Positions 25,261 to 35,710 are shown, numbered from the stretch's first letter. The stretch is DNA of 40,164 nucleotides from Ignavibacteriales bacterium (GCA_003599415.1 QZKB01000097.1:1-40164); one strand, 5' to 3'. A program made the numbers and translations. The notes: a model not told the origin generated them from the sequence alone.

Positions 25261-27651
25261 TTATTCATATTTAAGTGAATCTACGGGATTAGCTGTTGCA
25301 GCTTTTACTGCCTGAACGCTGATTGTAAGCAAGGCAATAATTAAAGCAATACTGCCCGATATAGTAAATGTCCACCAGCTTATATCAACCCGGTATGCAA
25401 AATCCTGAAGCCATTTATTCATTAGGTAATAAGCAAAAGGAACCGCAATAACACTTGCAATCAGCACCCATATAATTATTCTTTTAGATAGTAAAAAAAG
25501 TATACTGTTAATTGAAGCTCCTAAAACTTTGCGGATTCCAATCTCTTTTGTTTTTTGATTCGCCACAAAAGCAATAAGCCCAAGTAAACCAAGAACAATA
25601 ATTGAAACGGAGACTGCTGTGAATACAAGAAACAAATTACTCATCTGTGTTTCCGATTTATACAAGGCATCATATTTTTCATCAAGAAAAAAATATTCAA
25701 ATGGCAGTCCCTCAGCCAGTTTTTCCCATTGAGTCCTGACGTATTTTACTGTTGAAGAAATATTATTCGGATTAATCTTAACGAGCAAATATGCATTCAT
25801 CCACTGGTGAACAGGAATAAACTCAAACACAAGCGGATTTATAGGGCTGTGCAGAGATTTAAAATGAAAATCATCTACAACTCCAATAATTGGTCCCGGT
25901 TCCATGTTGCCGTGCCTGATCATTATCGGTTCATTCTCCGTATCCTCAAGTTTAATTCCGGTAGCTTTAAGAAAAGATTTGTTAACCACAAATTTGTTTT
26001 TGAATGCTTTCCAATCGAAGTTCTTTTGAGGCTGGAGTTCTTCAATTCGTTCTTTACCCTTTATTATGTTTATATCCAGCGCCCGGAAGAAATCTTTATC
26101 TACTGCTACGAAGAAAGATTCATAACGCTTTCCATCTTTTGTGTTCACTCCTTCAGAGGTAATTATGTTTGTTGGTAATTGCGAACCGGATGTTACCTGG
26201 GTTACATTTGCATTTGCAAGTATCGATTTCTTAAGAACATCAATCCTGTTCATAATTCTGTTTTGTCCAAGATTAAGAACAAGAACCTGGCTTTTAGTAT
26301 AACCAAGTTTCTTGTTTTTTATGAAATTCATCTGGTTATAAATAATTAAAGATGAGGAAATTAAAATGATCGAGATACAAAACTGGAAAATTACAAGAGC
26401 CCCTCTTAATCCTGTGTTTTTTCCAAAAGCAGAGGAGGAAGATTTTACAGAGTTAGCAATATTATGTTTTGCTACAGCGAAGGCAGGGAACAAGCCGGTT
26501 AGTATTCCTAAAAGCAAAGTAAATGTAAGAGCGGAAAGCAAAACAAATGATTCATCGAATACACCCCGGTAAAATTTTATTCCGGTAATTGAAAAAGCAA
26601 ATGGTTTAATTGCCTCAAGTAAAACGAGTGCAATAATGAATGCAATAACCGAAGTAAGAACAGATTCGTTTATAAACTGGAAGATAATTTGTGCTCGTCC
26701 GGCGCCAACGGTTTTTCTTATTCCTACTTCTTTGCTTCTTTTAAATGATAACGCTGTTGAAAGGTTTATATAATTTATGCAGGACATAATAATTATAAGA
26801 ATGCCCACTGCGGAGAAAAGATAAATATTATTTGTATCACCATTGGTTTCCAGTTCCATTGTATAAGCGGAGTGAAGATGTATGTCTTTCAGTTTCTGAA
26901 CTTCAAGTGAGGCCGGCGTATTTTCATATGACTCCAGAGCTGTAATAATCTTTTGCTTGGCGGCTTCTATGTTTGTGCTCTTTTTTATTTTGAAGTAAGT
27001 GGGAAATATCCACATACTTCCGAAGGTTGGCGTATTACTTATTAAAGTCCACCATTCCTGATTCTTTAGTGTTATTAGAATGTCAAAATGGAAATGAGAA
27101 TTTGCAGGAATATTTTTCAGCACACCTGTAATTTCAAGCAGGTTTTCGTTTCCAAGTAGAAGTGTCTTACCAACAGGATTATCTTTGCCGAAATATTTTT
27201 CTGCAGTTGCTTCTGTTATAACTGCAGCATTTGGTTTGTTCAGAACAAATGCAGAATTACCGGAAAGCAGCGGAAAAGAGAACACTTTAAAGAAATCATC
27301 ATCTGCATAATATATAACATCATTAGTAAATACCTTTTTACCTGCGGATACTCTTTGTGTTCTGCCTAAAAAACCCGCGTTAAAAATTCTTGTTGAGTTT
27401 TCTATTTCCGGAATCTTATCGAGCATCAGCTTAAAGCCCGGCGGGCATGAGACCATTTTATCTTCAAGAACAAGTCTGTAAATCCTGTCTGAATCTTTAT
27501 GAATGTTGTCATAGCTTAATTCAAATTTAATCCATGAAAATATTGCAAGGCTAACACATAATGCTATACTAAGTCCAGCTATTTTAATTATTGTTTGGGT
27601 TTTGTTGAAATAGAAATTTCTTAAAGTAGTTTTTAAATAATTCCTGAACAT
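25261..27651 (-). CDS. Duplicated MacB/FtsX-type ABC permease
   Basis: 796 residues from the ATG at 27651. The frame is open to 27684, but AAGGAAATGAA lies just before this ATG and the product then begins MFRNYLKTTLRN like its paralogues. TM1 about 20-41; first periplasmic domain about 45-270 (AEKYFGKDNPVGK, 150-162); coupling motifs KEVGIRKTVGA (307-317) and KEIGIRKVLGA (702-712). The usual GR.FS..F.TD signature is replaced by GKERIEELQPQKNF (532-545), so this face of the second periplasmic domain differs. It is the first permease after the ATPase (59 bp gap). Confidence 0.94.
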   Translation of the reverse strand: MFRNYLKTTLRNFYFNKTQTIIKIAGLSIALCVSLAIFSWIKFELSYDNIHKDSDRIYRLVLEDKMVSCPPGFKLMLDKIPEIENSTRIFNAGFLGRTQRVSAGKKVFTNDVIYYADDDFFKVFSFPLLSGNSAFVLNKPNAAVITEATAEKYFGKDNPVGKTLLLGNENLLEITGVLKNIPANSHFHFDILITLKNQEWWTLISNTPTFGSMWIFPTYFKIKKSTNIEAAKQKIITALESYENTPASLEVQKLKDIHLHSAYTMELETNGDTNNIYLFSAVGILIIIMSCINYINLSTALSFKRSKEVGIRKTVGAGRAQIIFQFINESVLTSVIAFIIALVLLEAIKPFAFSITGIKFYRGVFDESFVLLSALTFTLLLGILTGLFPAFAVAKHNIANSVKSSSSAFGKNTGLRGALVIFQFCISIILISSSLIIYNQMNFIKNKKLGYTKSQVLVLNLGQNRIMNRIDVLKKSILANANVTQVTSGSQLPTNIITSEGVNTKDGKRYESFFVAVDKDFFRALDINIIKGKERIEELQPQKNFDWKAFKNKFVVNKSFLKATGIKLEDTENEPIMIRHGNMEPGPIIGVVDDFHFKSLHSPINPLVFEFIPVHQWMNAYLLVKINPNNISSTVKYVRTQWEKLAEGLPFEYFFLDEKYDALYKSETQMSNLFLVFTAVSVSIIVLGLLGLIAFVANQKTKEIGIRKVLGASINSILFLLSKRIIIWVLIASVIAVPFAYYLMNKWLQDFAYRVDISWWTFTISGSIALIIALLTISVQAVKAATANPVDSLKYE

Positions 27652-27710
27652 TTCATTTCCTTGTAATAAAAAATATAGGCTCATTTGTATAATCTCTTCT
27701 GGCCAAAAAT

Positions 27711-28373
27711 TTATTTATCCAGCCATCCATCATTCAGCTTAATAATCCGGTTGCCGTACTCTGCATTTTCTTTTGAGTGTGTTACCTGGATTATTGTTGT
27801 TCCGTCTTCGTTTAATTTTTTCAGCAGTTCCATAATTTCTTTTCCCTGGTCAGAATGTAGATTACCTGTTGGTTCATCTGCAAGGATAAGTTTTGGTTTT
27901 GCAATAATTGCGCGCGCAATTGCCACAAGCTGCTGCTGCCCGCCGCTTAATTGATTCGGGAATAAATCTTTCTTTGCAACAATGTTGAATCTGTCAAGAA
28001 TGTCCGCAACCATTCCTTTTCTTTCCGATGATTTAATTTTCTGGTAGAGAAGCGGAGTTTCAAGATTTTCATAAACAGTTAACTCATCAATTAAATGATA
28101 TTGCTGGAACACAAATCCAATGTGCGATTTATGTAGCTCGGCAAGTTTCTTCTCTTTCATTTTGTGAACAGGTTCATCATAAAAATAATATTCACCTTCA
28201 GATGCAGTATCAAGCATTCCTATAATGTAAAGCAATGTTGATTTACCCGCGCCGGACGGACCCATTACAGAAACGAATTCACCCTCATTAATTTCAAGAT
28301 TGATATTTCGTAAAACGTAAGTTTTAATAAACTTGTTTTCGTAATACTTTGTGATGTTGTTTAGCCTGATCAT
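27711..28373 (-). CDS. ABC transporter ATPase, MacB/LolD type
   Basis: 220 residues, a complete stand-alone nucleotide-binding subunit. It has an aromatic A-loop (Tyr10/Tyr11), Walker A GPSGAGKST (38-46), Q-loop Gln90-Gln91, signature LSGGQ (142-146), Walker B LILADE (162-167, catalytic Glu167), D-loop region GNLHS and H-loop His199. ABC ATPases of this class power MacB, LolCDE and FtsX-like permeases, which move or extract substrates in the periplasm by mechanical coupling rather than through a channel. It is the only ATPase in more than 30 kb of permease genes. It starts 17 bp after the 28391 permease, with GGAG before the ATG, so that permease is its most likely dedicated partner; service to the other permeases is inference. 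Confidence 0.97.
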   Translation of the reverse strand: MIRLNNITKYYENKFIKTYVLRNINLEINEGEFVSVMGPSGAGKSTLLYIIGMLDTASEGEYYFYDEPVHKMKEKKLAELHKSHIGFVFQQYHLIDELTVYENLETPLLYQKIKSSERKGMVADILDRFNIVAKKDLFPNQLSGGQQQLVAIARAIIAKPKLILADEPTGNLHSDQGKEIMELLKKLNEDGTTIIQVTHSKENAEYGNRIIKLNDGWLDK

Positions 28374-28390
28374 TTATTCTCCGATAATGT

Positions 28391-30757
28391 TTATTCGTAG
28401 TGTAAAGAATCCGATGGATTTGCTTTGGTTACGCTTAGCACTTGTTTTAATGTAACCAATATTGTTACGGCAACAATCGCCATAAGCGGAATTAAAAAAT
28501 CCATTGTTGTAACCTGATATTTGTAAGCTCCGGGAGCAGTAACAAGTACGATATAAGCCAACGGAGCCGCAAGTATAATTGCAAAGACAAGTAGCATTAA
28601 AAATTCTTTGGAAACAAGAAGATACAATCCGCTTTCTGATGCACCAAGAACTTTTCTGATGCCAATTTCTTTTGTCCTTCGTCTTGTTGAAAAGGAAACC
28701 AATCCAAGCAAACCAATTAAAGCGATAATAATTGCAAGAGCAGAAAAGAATCCGAATGTGCTTTTAACACCTTCCCAAACAGCCATTGTTCCTTTATCGA
28801 AGTTGGTATCGTAAAGCTGTACTTCAAATATATTATTTGGGAAAAAAGACTTTAATATGTTGCGTACAAACTGCATAGAGTTAGAAATATCGTTTGGTGA
28901 AATTCTAACGCAGTAATCATTTTCATGGTTTAACTTTCCGTTATGCAGTAAAGCTAAATAAGGACTAATTCTGTTATGGACAGAAACAGGATGAAAATCT
29001 TTTATGACGCCTATTACTGTATATCTGTTGTTAATCTTTTTGCCAATAGGATTACTCCACCCAATTGCTGAAGCAAGGGTTTCATTTATTAAGCAGGCAC
29101 TCGAATCGGTTGAAAATTCTTTGGAAAAATTTCTTCCCTTTACAATTTTCATTTGAAATGTACTGATGAAGTTATGGTCAATACGATTAATTAACCCGTA
29201 GATGTATTGATCTTCGGTTCCTCCTTCCCACCGGATTTCTGTTCCGCTTGTACCGTGTGCCGGCGTGTTTTCTGAAACGCAGGCATTAATTATTGAAGGA
29301 TTACTCATTAACCTGCTTTGTAGTTCTGCAAAGGTTGATTTTGATTCGCCGGCTTCAATATAACACCGGAGAAGATTTGTTTTGTTATAACCCAAATCCT
29401 TGTGCTTCATAAAATCAACCTGCTTAAACATGAATACAGTTGAGAGAATAAGAGTGATTGAAATGATAAACTGAAAAGCCACAAGTATTTTTCTAAGCAT
29501 TCCTTTATTTGCTTTGCCTGATTTCGAAGAGAAATGATTCCCTTTAATTACAGCAACAGGTTTTAAAGATGATAAATAAAACGAAGGGTACAAACCGGCA
29601 AGCATTCCTACAAGCAAAAAGAGAATTATCATTAACAAAACGAATTGCCAGTTGCCGGTAATACTAATTTCAAGTTGTGTCTCCATATAAGTATTAAAAA
29701 CAGGCAGGTAAGCTTTGGCAAATAAAAATGCAAGCACCATTGCTGGAAAACTAATTAAAACAGATTCACCGGTGAACTGTTTAATTAAAGACCATCGGCT
29801 GCCGCCAACAACTTTTCTTATTCCAATTTCTCTCTCACGAAGTCCTGAACGTGCAGTAGTAAGATTGATAAAATTTATACATGCAAGAATAAGAATAAAC
29901 AAAGCAATTGCTGCATAGTAGGGAATAGGTGAATTTGACATTGCCTCTCTTGTTGCATTAATCAACGCTTCATCAATTCGTTTCAGGTATAATTTGCTGT
30001 TGTTGTTATCAATCTTTTTGTAAAGCAGATTTTTAATTTTGGATTCAACCAGCGCCGCATCTGTGTTTTCTTTTAACAGGATATAATTCCGGTAAGCGTT
30101 ATTGTGCCAATCGCTTCTGTAACCTTTGTAGTCGCGCCCCCAAACATTATCCATAGTTGAAAAGGAAACCAGGTAAGAAGGCCTGATGTGTGAATTAAGC
30201 GGGTAGTCTTCTATTATTCCGGTTACAATTAAATCTTTTGTAAAACTCCCTCTTATCATTTTGCCAAATGCTTTTTCATCCGGGAAAAGTTTTTGTGCAA
30301 GTGTTTTTGTAAGCACAACAGAACCCGGCTGGGTTAATGCCGTTACCGGATTTCCTTCTATAAATTTGAATGAAAGAATTTTTAGAATTTCAGGATCAGC
30401 AAGGAATCCATTCAAGTCTTTTACAACAAGATCATTTTTTGAAGAAAGGTACTCACTCCAAATTTCTCTTATTACTGCGGCGTCTTTTATTTCAGGAAAA
30501 TTATTTTTTAGTTCGTTTGCAAGAGGGTAAACAGTTTGTGTCCACTCAGTTTTATGCTCATCCTGAATTTCCTGTTGTACACGGAAAATTCTTTCATAGT
30601 CGGGATGAAATTCATCAAAAGAATATAAGAACTGAAGCAACAGTGCTACAAGAATAAACGCAGTCATTCCAACAGATAGGCCGAAGATGTTTATTAAAGA
30701 ATAAGTCTTATCCCGTTTTAAGTTTCTTAGCGCTATTTTGAAATAATTCTTAAACAT
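28391..30757 (-). CDS. Duplicated MacB/FtsX-type ABC permease next to the ATPase
   Basis: 788 residues from the ATG at 30757. The frame is open to 30808, but only the inner start gives the family N-terminus MFKNYFKIALRN and avoids overlap with the upstream stop (30774). Coupling motifs are REIGIRKVVGG (309-319) and KEIGIRKVLGA (696-706). It differs from its paralogues at the C-terminus: the W...FAYR segment before TM8 is replaced by APGAYKYQVTTMDF, and the tail reads KANPSDSLHYE. A shortened first periplasmic domain (about 45-275) is also seen. Its distinct sequence and tight pairing with the ATPase suggest this pair is the founding or core exporter of the locus. Confidence 0.94.
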   Translation of the reverse strand: MFKNYFKIALRNLKRDKTYSLINIFGLSVGMTAFILVALLLQFLYSFDEFHPDYERIFRVQQEIQDEHKTEWTQTVYPLANELKNNFPEIKDAAVIREIWSEYLSSKNDLVVKDLNGFLADPEILKILSFKFIEGNPVTALTQPGSVVLTKTLAQKLFPDEKAFGKMIRGSFTKDLIVTGIIEDYPLNSHIRPSYLVSFSTMDNVWGRDYKGYRSDWHNNAYRNYILLKENTDAALVESKIKNLLYKKIDNNNSKLYLKRIDEALINATREAMSNSPIPYYAAIALFILILACINFINLTTARSGLREREIGIRKVVGGSRWSLIKQFTGESVLISFPAMVLAFLFAKAYLPVFNTYMETQLEISITGNWQFVLLMIILFLLVGMLAGLYPSFYLSSLKPVAVIKGNHFSSKSGKANKGMLRKILVAFQFIISITLILSTVFMFKQVDFMKHKDLGYNKTNLLRCYIEAGESKSTFAELQSRLMSNPSIINACVSENTPAHGTSGTEIRWEGGTEDQYIYGLINRIDHNFISTFQMKIVKGRNFSKEFSTDSSACLINETLASAIGWSNPIGKKINNRYTVIGVIKDFHPVSVHNRISPYLALLHNGKLNHENDYCVRISPNDISNSMQFVRNILKSFFPNNIFEVQLYDTNFDKGTMAVWEGVKSTFGFFSALAIIIALIGLLGLVSFSTRRRTKEIGIRKVLGASESGLYLLVSKEFLMLLVFAIILAAPLAYIVLVTAPGAYKYQVTTMDFLIPLMAIVAVTILVTLKQVLSVTKANPSDSLHYE

Positions 30758-30773
30758 CGTCAGCTCATTAAGT

Positions 30774-33170
30774 CTATTCGTATCGCAATGATTTTGCCGG
30801 ATCGGCAATGGCAGCGTGAATAGTCTGGTAACTTACTGTTACTAATGCAACACCAACCGAAATAATAAATGCAATCGGGTAAAGCCACCAATGGAATGGC
30901 ATTCTGTAAGCATAATTTTGAAGTAGTTTTTCTAAAATGTAATATGCAATTGGCCAGGCAACTAAATTTGCCAACAGAACCCATTTTACAAACTCTTTGG
31001 AAAACGTTGTTGTAATTTGTGCAACGGTTGCACCTAATACTTTTCTAACGCCAATTTCGCGGATTCTTTGTTCTGCCATAAAGGAAGACAATCCAAACAA
31101 ACCAAGACAAGCTACAATTATTGCAAATATTGAAGCATAACGGAAAAGTATTCCCATGCGTTCGTCTGCCTGGAACATTTGATTGAAATCTTCATCAAAG
31201 AATTTATACTCAAACGGATATTCCGGATTAACATTTTTCCAAGCTGCTTTTACTTTTTCAAGTGAATTATGAATGTTTCCCTCTTTAAGCCGTACAATTG
31301 CAAAATTAACTTGCTTCGGAGAAACGTAAACTGCTTGTGGTTCAATAGCAGTTTGAATTGGTGAGTAATGATAGTTCTTCATTACTCCAACAATAATTCC
31401 ATCGTTTGCCCATTTGAATTTTTTACCAACCACAGAATTTCCTCCCATTAGTTTCATCAAGGCTTCATTTATAAGCACGCCAGAGATAGAATCTGATGCA
31501 AAGCTCTTTGAGAAGTCTCTGCCTTCAATAAGTGAGATTTTCATGGTTTCTACATAATCGTAATCTACCACTCCAAATCCAACCAGGGGATTAAATGCCG
31601 GATCTTTTCCTTCCCACTCAGATCCTGTTCCATTTGCACTCATATAAGTTGGTTCCTGCTGAGTTCCGCTTACACCGGAGATTAAAGGTTCTTTCAACAA
31701 TTCGTCTTTAAGAAAACCATAAGTTCTTTGTGTTTCACCGCGAAGCGGTAGATAAATTAGCTGCTCTTTTTCATATCCAAGATTTTTGTTTCTCATAAAA
31801 GCAAGCTGCTTTGATAACGTAAATGTGCTGATGATAAGAATTATTGAAAGAGCAAACTGAAACACAACAAGAGCTTTACGAAGAAAAGAACCTTTAGCGC
31901 TAAATGAGAATTTACCCTTCAGTACTTCCACTGGTCGAAATGATGAAAGAAAAATTGCCGGGTAAGTGCCGGATATAATTCCGGTTAATAAAACTATAAA
32001 AAATATTGCCAACAGGTAATCAGATTGAAAAGGAGTCAAGAATGAAAAATTCTTGCCGGAGACAGAATTAAAAACCGGCAGAAGCATTTCAACAAAGACA
32101 AGAGCTAAAAATGCAGAGAGTACTGTTATAAGTATTGATTCACTGTAAAACTGTTTTGCAAGAGAAGTTCTTACTGCGCCTACAACTTTTCTTAGTCCAA
32201 CTTCTTTTGCACGTCCGGCAGATTGTGCGGTGGATAAATTCATAAAGTTTATGCTTGCAATAATAAGAATGAATAAAGCCAGTATAGAAAAGATAGAAAC
32301 ACTCTGAACGCTTCCAACAGATTGCCCAAAGCCAAACCGCGCATAAAGGCGGAGGTCTGTTATTGGCATTAATTGAAATTGTACTTTGCCAATCTTTGGA
32401 TTCTTATTCCCTCCGGGAGAACTCTGAATTTGTTGAAGCACGTGACGATATCTTAATTCCGATATTTTATTATTCAAGTTTTCTGTTCTAACATTATCAT
32501 AAAGTTGTACCCAGGTAATTATCTGGTTCGTTCTCCAGTTCTCTGTGTTAATGCCCCGGTCTTTCTGAAAAGAAATCGGTAAAAGAATGTTTGACCGCAG
32601 ACTTGTATTTGCCGGAAGATTCTTTAATACACCGGTAACTTTAAATGAATATTTTGAGTCTATTAAAAGGGTTTTGCCAATCGGTTCAGATTTACCGAAA
32701 TACTTTTCTGCAATCTCTTCGGTTATTACCATTGAAGAAGGTTCGTTTAATGCAGTTTTATAGTCTCCTTTTATCAAAGGGAACGAAAACATTTCCAGGT
32801 AAGAAGGGTCAACACAAACCGCATTGTCTTCATAAAAAATTATTTCACCCGCCTTAATTAATATTGTTCCGGGGAAGGCGGAGCGTGTTACATTTTTAAC
32901 TTCCGGAATTTCCAGTTTAAGCGCCGGACCCATTCCATACGGAGTTTGATTAACATGAAAAAGTCCTTGCTGGGTTGGCTGGTCTTGCTCCACGCGGTAT
33001 AACGTTTTGGCGTTAACATGAAATTTATCCCAACTCAATTCATCAACAATCCACATCATCATAAGAATTGTGCAGGCTATACCAATGGATAAACCTATAA
33101 TATTAATTATAGAAAAAGTCTTATGACGTAATAAATTTCTAATTGCTATTTTGAAAAAACTCTTAAACAT
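30774..33170 (-). CDS. Duplicated MacB/FtsX-type ABC permease
   Basis: 798 residues from the ATG at 33170. An ATG four codons upstream (33182) is in frame, but its own bases form the GGAGAAA ribosome site (33174-33180) for the inner ATG, which gives MFKSFFKIAIRN as in the other copies. TM1 about 20-42; first periplasmic domain with EEIAEKYFGKSEPIGK (151-166); coupling motifs KEVGLRKVVGA (322-332) and REIGVRKVLGA (704-714); second periplasmic domain with GRDFSKSFASD (550-560). The tail is IADPAKSLRYE, with Asp where most have Asn. The stop lies 16 bp before the next start. Confidence 0.95.
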   Translation of the reverse strand: MFKSFFKIAIRNLLRHKTFSIINIIGLSIGIACTILMMMWIVDELSWDKFHVNAKTLYRVEQDQPTQQGLFHVNQTPYGMGPALKLEIPEVKNVTRSAFPGTILIKAGEIIFYEDNAVCVDPSYLEMFSFPLIKGDYKTALNEPSSMVITEEIAEKYFGKSEPIGKTLLIDSKYSFKVTGVLKNLPANTSLRSNILLPISFQKDRGINTENWRTNQIITWVQLYDNVRTENLNNKISELRYRHVLQQIQSSPGGNKNPKIGKVQFQLMPITDLRLYARFGFGQSVGSVQSVSIFSILALFILIIASINFMNLSTAQSAGRAKEVGLRKVVGAVRTSLAKQFYSESILITVLSAFLALVFVEMLLPVFNSVSGKNFSFLTPFQSDYLLAIFFIVLLTGIISGTYPAIFLSSFRPVEVLKGKFSFSAKGSFLRKALVVFQFALSIILIISTFTLSKQLAFMRNKNLGYEKEQLIYLPLRGETQRTYGFLKDELLKEPLISGVSGTQQEPTYMSANGTGSEWEGKDPAFNPLVGFGVVDYDYVETMKISLIEGRDFSKSFASDSISGVLINEALMKLMGGNSVVGKKFKWANDGIIVGVMKNYHYSPIQTAIEPQAVYVSPKQVNFAIVRLKEGNIHNSLEKVKAAWKNVNPEYPFEYKFFDEDFNQMFQADERMGILFRYASIFAIIVACLGLFGLSSFMAEQRIREIGVRKVLGATVAQITTTFSKEFVKWVLLANLVAWPIAYYILEKLLQNYAYRMPFHWWLYPIAFIISVGVALVTVSYQTIHAAIADPAKSLRYE

Positions 33171-33221
33171 AATTTTCTCCATTGTGCAATTCTTTGTTTA
33201 TTGTTTTTAACACAACCAACC

Positions 33222-35645
33222 CTACTCATACTTTAATGATTTTGCCGGGTTAGCTAATGCTGATTTTATTACCTGTGAACCAACCGTTATTAATCCTATT
33301 AGAATTGCGATTAAAGCCGATACTAAGAAAATCCAGTATGGAAAATTTATTCTGTAAGCAAAATCAGATAACCATTCTCTCATAAAATAAAACGCGGCAG
33401 GCCATGCAATCAGGTTGGCTAAAATAATCCACTTCATAAATTCTTTTGAGAGCATGTAAAGCAACGAAGGAACAGAAGCGCCAAGCACTTTTCTTACTCC
33501 AATCTCTTTTGTTTTTTTCTCTGCAAGAAAAGCAGCAAGGCCAAACAGACCAAGGCAAGCAACAAAAATTGAAAGCACAGAAAAGATAAGAACTGTAACT
33601 CCGGTATTTTGCTCAGCACGGTATACTTCATTAAAGGATTCATCCATAAACCTGTAACTGAAAGGCATTGTTTGGGCTAAATCTTTCCACAATGATTTTG
33701 CCTTACTTAAAAATTCAGGAATTGCTGCAGCGCTTAATTTAAAAGAAACATTGCCGTAGCTTTTACCTAAGGTTAAACAAAGCGCGCCTATATCCTGGTG
33801 GAATGATTCAAAGTGAAAATCTTTTACTACTCCGATTATTTTATACTTTGCAATTTTACCGCCTTCTTCCCAGGTATACATTTCAGCATTAAGCGGTGAG
33901 GAGTACTTCATCCTTTTAACTGCGGTTTCATTAAGAATAATAGAAGAAGAATCAGAACCAAAGTCCGGTGAGAAATTTCTGCCTTCAACTATTTTCATAC
34001 CGAATGTTTCTAAGTAGTCATAATCAATTTTCCATCTCTGCATTGTTAAACCGCTTTTAGAAACAGAAGCAGCGTCTTTGTAAAATGCAGTAAAATTTCT
34101 TGCGGAAGGAACCGGTAAAAATTCTGAAATTGTTCCTGCTGCAACTCCCGGAACTTTTAACAATTCATTTTTAAATGTTTCAATATTATGAAGCGCATAT
34201 GTGTCGTTTACTATCAAAATCTGATCTCTTTGGTAACCGAGATTTGTGCTTTGAATGTAATTGAGTTGTTTGTAAATAATTATTGTACTAATTATAAGAG
34301 TTATAGATGTGGCGAACTGAAATACAACAAGTGCACTTCTTAAACCTTCTCCCTTCTTACCTGTTAAAGAACTTCCTTTAATTATAAAGGCGGGGTTAAA
34401 TTTAGAAAGATAAAATGCAGGATAGCTTCCGGCAATAAATCCAATAATAAGCGGCATTAGTATTATAAACGGAAAAATCTGCAAGGAAAATATTTTTGAA
34501 TAATATAATTGTTTGCCGGAAAGCTTGCCGAACGCCGGTAACGTTAAAAACACGAGAACCAAAGCAATTAACACAGCCAGGCAAGCCATCAATGTTGATT
34601 CTGAAAGGAATTGGGAAATTAAATTTTTCCTTTCTGTTCCAAGAACTTTTCTTATGCCAACTTCGCGGGCGCGGTTGGCAGATCGTGCAGTTGTAAGATT
34701 CATAAAATTAACGCACGCAATAAGAAGAATGAATATAGCAATGGCAGCGTATATGTAAACATACTGAATGCTGCCGGTTGGACTTAATTCCTGTACGCGT
34801 TTGGAGTAAAGATGAATCTTAGTAATAGGAATTAAAGAATTGTCAATCCTGTTGCCGGCTTTTTCAAATTCCTCCCTGCTGTTCACCTGTAAGAATTTTT
34901 TAGCATACGGGAAGGTATATTTATTATTAAACTCAACTAACTTTTTATCGAAGGCCCTGTAATCGGTTCCTTCTTTTAACAGAAGATATGTATGGAAATT
35001 TGACGATACAAGGTTTCCCCAGTCATATTGCAAATCTTTCATGGATAAGAGAAAATCAAAATTGAAATGAGAGTTGGAAGGCATATCTTTAATTACAGCC
35101 GTCACCTTTAGGAAAGTGCTGCCGTTATCGTCTGTTTCTATGAAGCTGCCAATCGCATTAACGGTTCCGAAGTAATTTTTTGCGAAGGACTCTGTTACAA
35201 CAACTGTGTTGGGTTCAGTTAAAGCATTATTAATATTTCCTGAAATTGCAGGGAAAGTAAAAACCTTAAAAAATGTTGAGTCAACAAAAGCAAAGCTCCG
35301 TGCTACAACATATTCATTTTCTTTCTTTAATAATTTCTTTCCGACAAAACTGAAAATGCGCGTGTACTCTTCTACTTCAGGGTAATCCTGCTTTAATAAC
35401 GGACCCATCAAATCGCTTGTAACGGGAATATGAAGCTCTGTTCCTCCGAATTTTAAATCCGTGTTTACACGGTAAATTCTATCCGCATTTTTATGGAATG
35501 TGTCGAAACTAAGTTCATCTGAAATGTACAAAACTATAAGCAGACAGCAGGCAATACCAATTGCAAGGCCAAAAATATTTATGAACGAATAGAGTTTATT
35601 CTTTTTAATATTCCTTAATGCAATGATTAAATAATTTTTAAACAT
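33222..35645 (-). CDS. Duplicated MacB/FtsX-type ABC permease
   Basis: 807 residues and a good model for the family layout: TM1 20-42; periplasmic domain 1 about 45-285, including ALTEPNTVVVTESFAKNYFG (141-160); TM2 290-316 ending NFMNLTTARS; coupling motif REVGIRKVLGT (327-337); TM3 345-370; TM4 390-415; TM5 435-458; periplasmic domain 2 460-675 with GRNFSPDFGSD (555-565) and GVVKDFHFESFH (605-616); TM6 685-708; coupling motif KEIGVRKVLGA (713-723); TM7 735-756; TM8 770-795; tail LANPAKSLKYE. The eight helices in one chain correspond to a fused dimer of four-helix MacB/FtsX subunits. It has GGAGAAC before the ATG and a 19-codon ORF that runs into its start. Confidence 0.96.
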   Translation of the reverse strand: MFKNYLIIALRNIKKNKLYSFINIFGLAIGIACCLLIVLYISDELSFDTFHKNADRIYRVNTDLKFGGTELHIPVTSDLMGPLLKQDYPEVEEYTRIFSFVGKKLLKKENEYVVARSFAFVDSTFFKVFTFPAISGNINNALTEPNTVVVTESFAKNYFGTVNAIGSFIETDDNGSTFLKVTAVIKDMPSNSHFNFDFLLSMKDLQYDWGNLVSSNFHTYLLLKEGTDYRAFDKKLVEFNNKYTFPYAKKFLQVNSREEFEKAGNRIDNSLIPITKIHLYSKRVQELSPTGSIQYVYIYAAIAIFILLIACVNFMNLTTARSANRAREVGIRKVLGTERKNLISQFLSESTLMACLAVLIALVLVFLTLPAFGKLSGKQLYYSKIFSLQIFPFIILMPLIIGFIAGSYPAFYLSKFNPAFIIKGSSLTGKKGEGLRSALVVFQFATSITLIISTIIIYKQLNYIQSTNLGYQRDQILIVNDTYALHNIETFKNELLKVPGVAAGTISEFLPVPSARNFTAFYKDAASVSKSGLTMQRWKIDYDYLETFGMKIVEGRNFSPDFGSDSSSIILNETAVKRMKYSSPLNAEMYTWEEGGKIAKYKIIGVVKDFHFESFHQDIGALCLTLGKSYGNVSFKLSAAAIPEFLSKAKSLWKDLAQTMPFSYRFMDESFNEVYRAEQNTGVTVLIFSVLSIFVACLGLFGLAAFLAEKKTKEIGVRKVLGASVPSLLYMLSKEFMKWIILANLIAWPAAFYFMREWLSDFAYRINFPYWIFLVSALIAILIGLITVGSQVIKSALANPAKSLKYE

Positions 35646-35697
35646 TAGTTCTCCATGTAAATATCTTTAGCGATTCGTGCGGGAACTCCATACTCAT
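35638..35697 (-). CDS. 19-codon leader ORF overlapping a permease start
   Basis: ATG at 35697 to TAA at 35638 encodes MSMEFPHESLKIFTWRTNV. It follows the upstream permease stop by 13 bp, with TAAGGAGAAAAC as ribosome site. Its stop TAA lies inside codons 2-3 of the next permease (AATGTTTAA), so termination would place ribosomes on that start. The spacer before the neighbouring permease has an ORF of identical length and similar ends. Whether it is translated is not known. Confidence 0.4.
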   Translation of the reverse strand: MSMEFPHESLKIFTWRTNV

Positions 35698-35710
35698 TAC
35701 CGTTTTCTCC

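Noticed and set aside
33171-33182. Upstream ATG start (MEKI) for the 30774 permease
   Set aside because: Its bases form the ribosome site of the ATG at 33170, which gives the family N-terminus.
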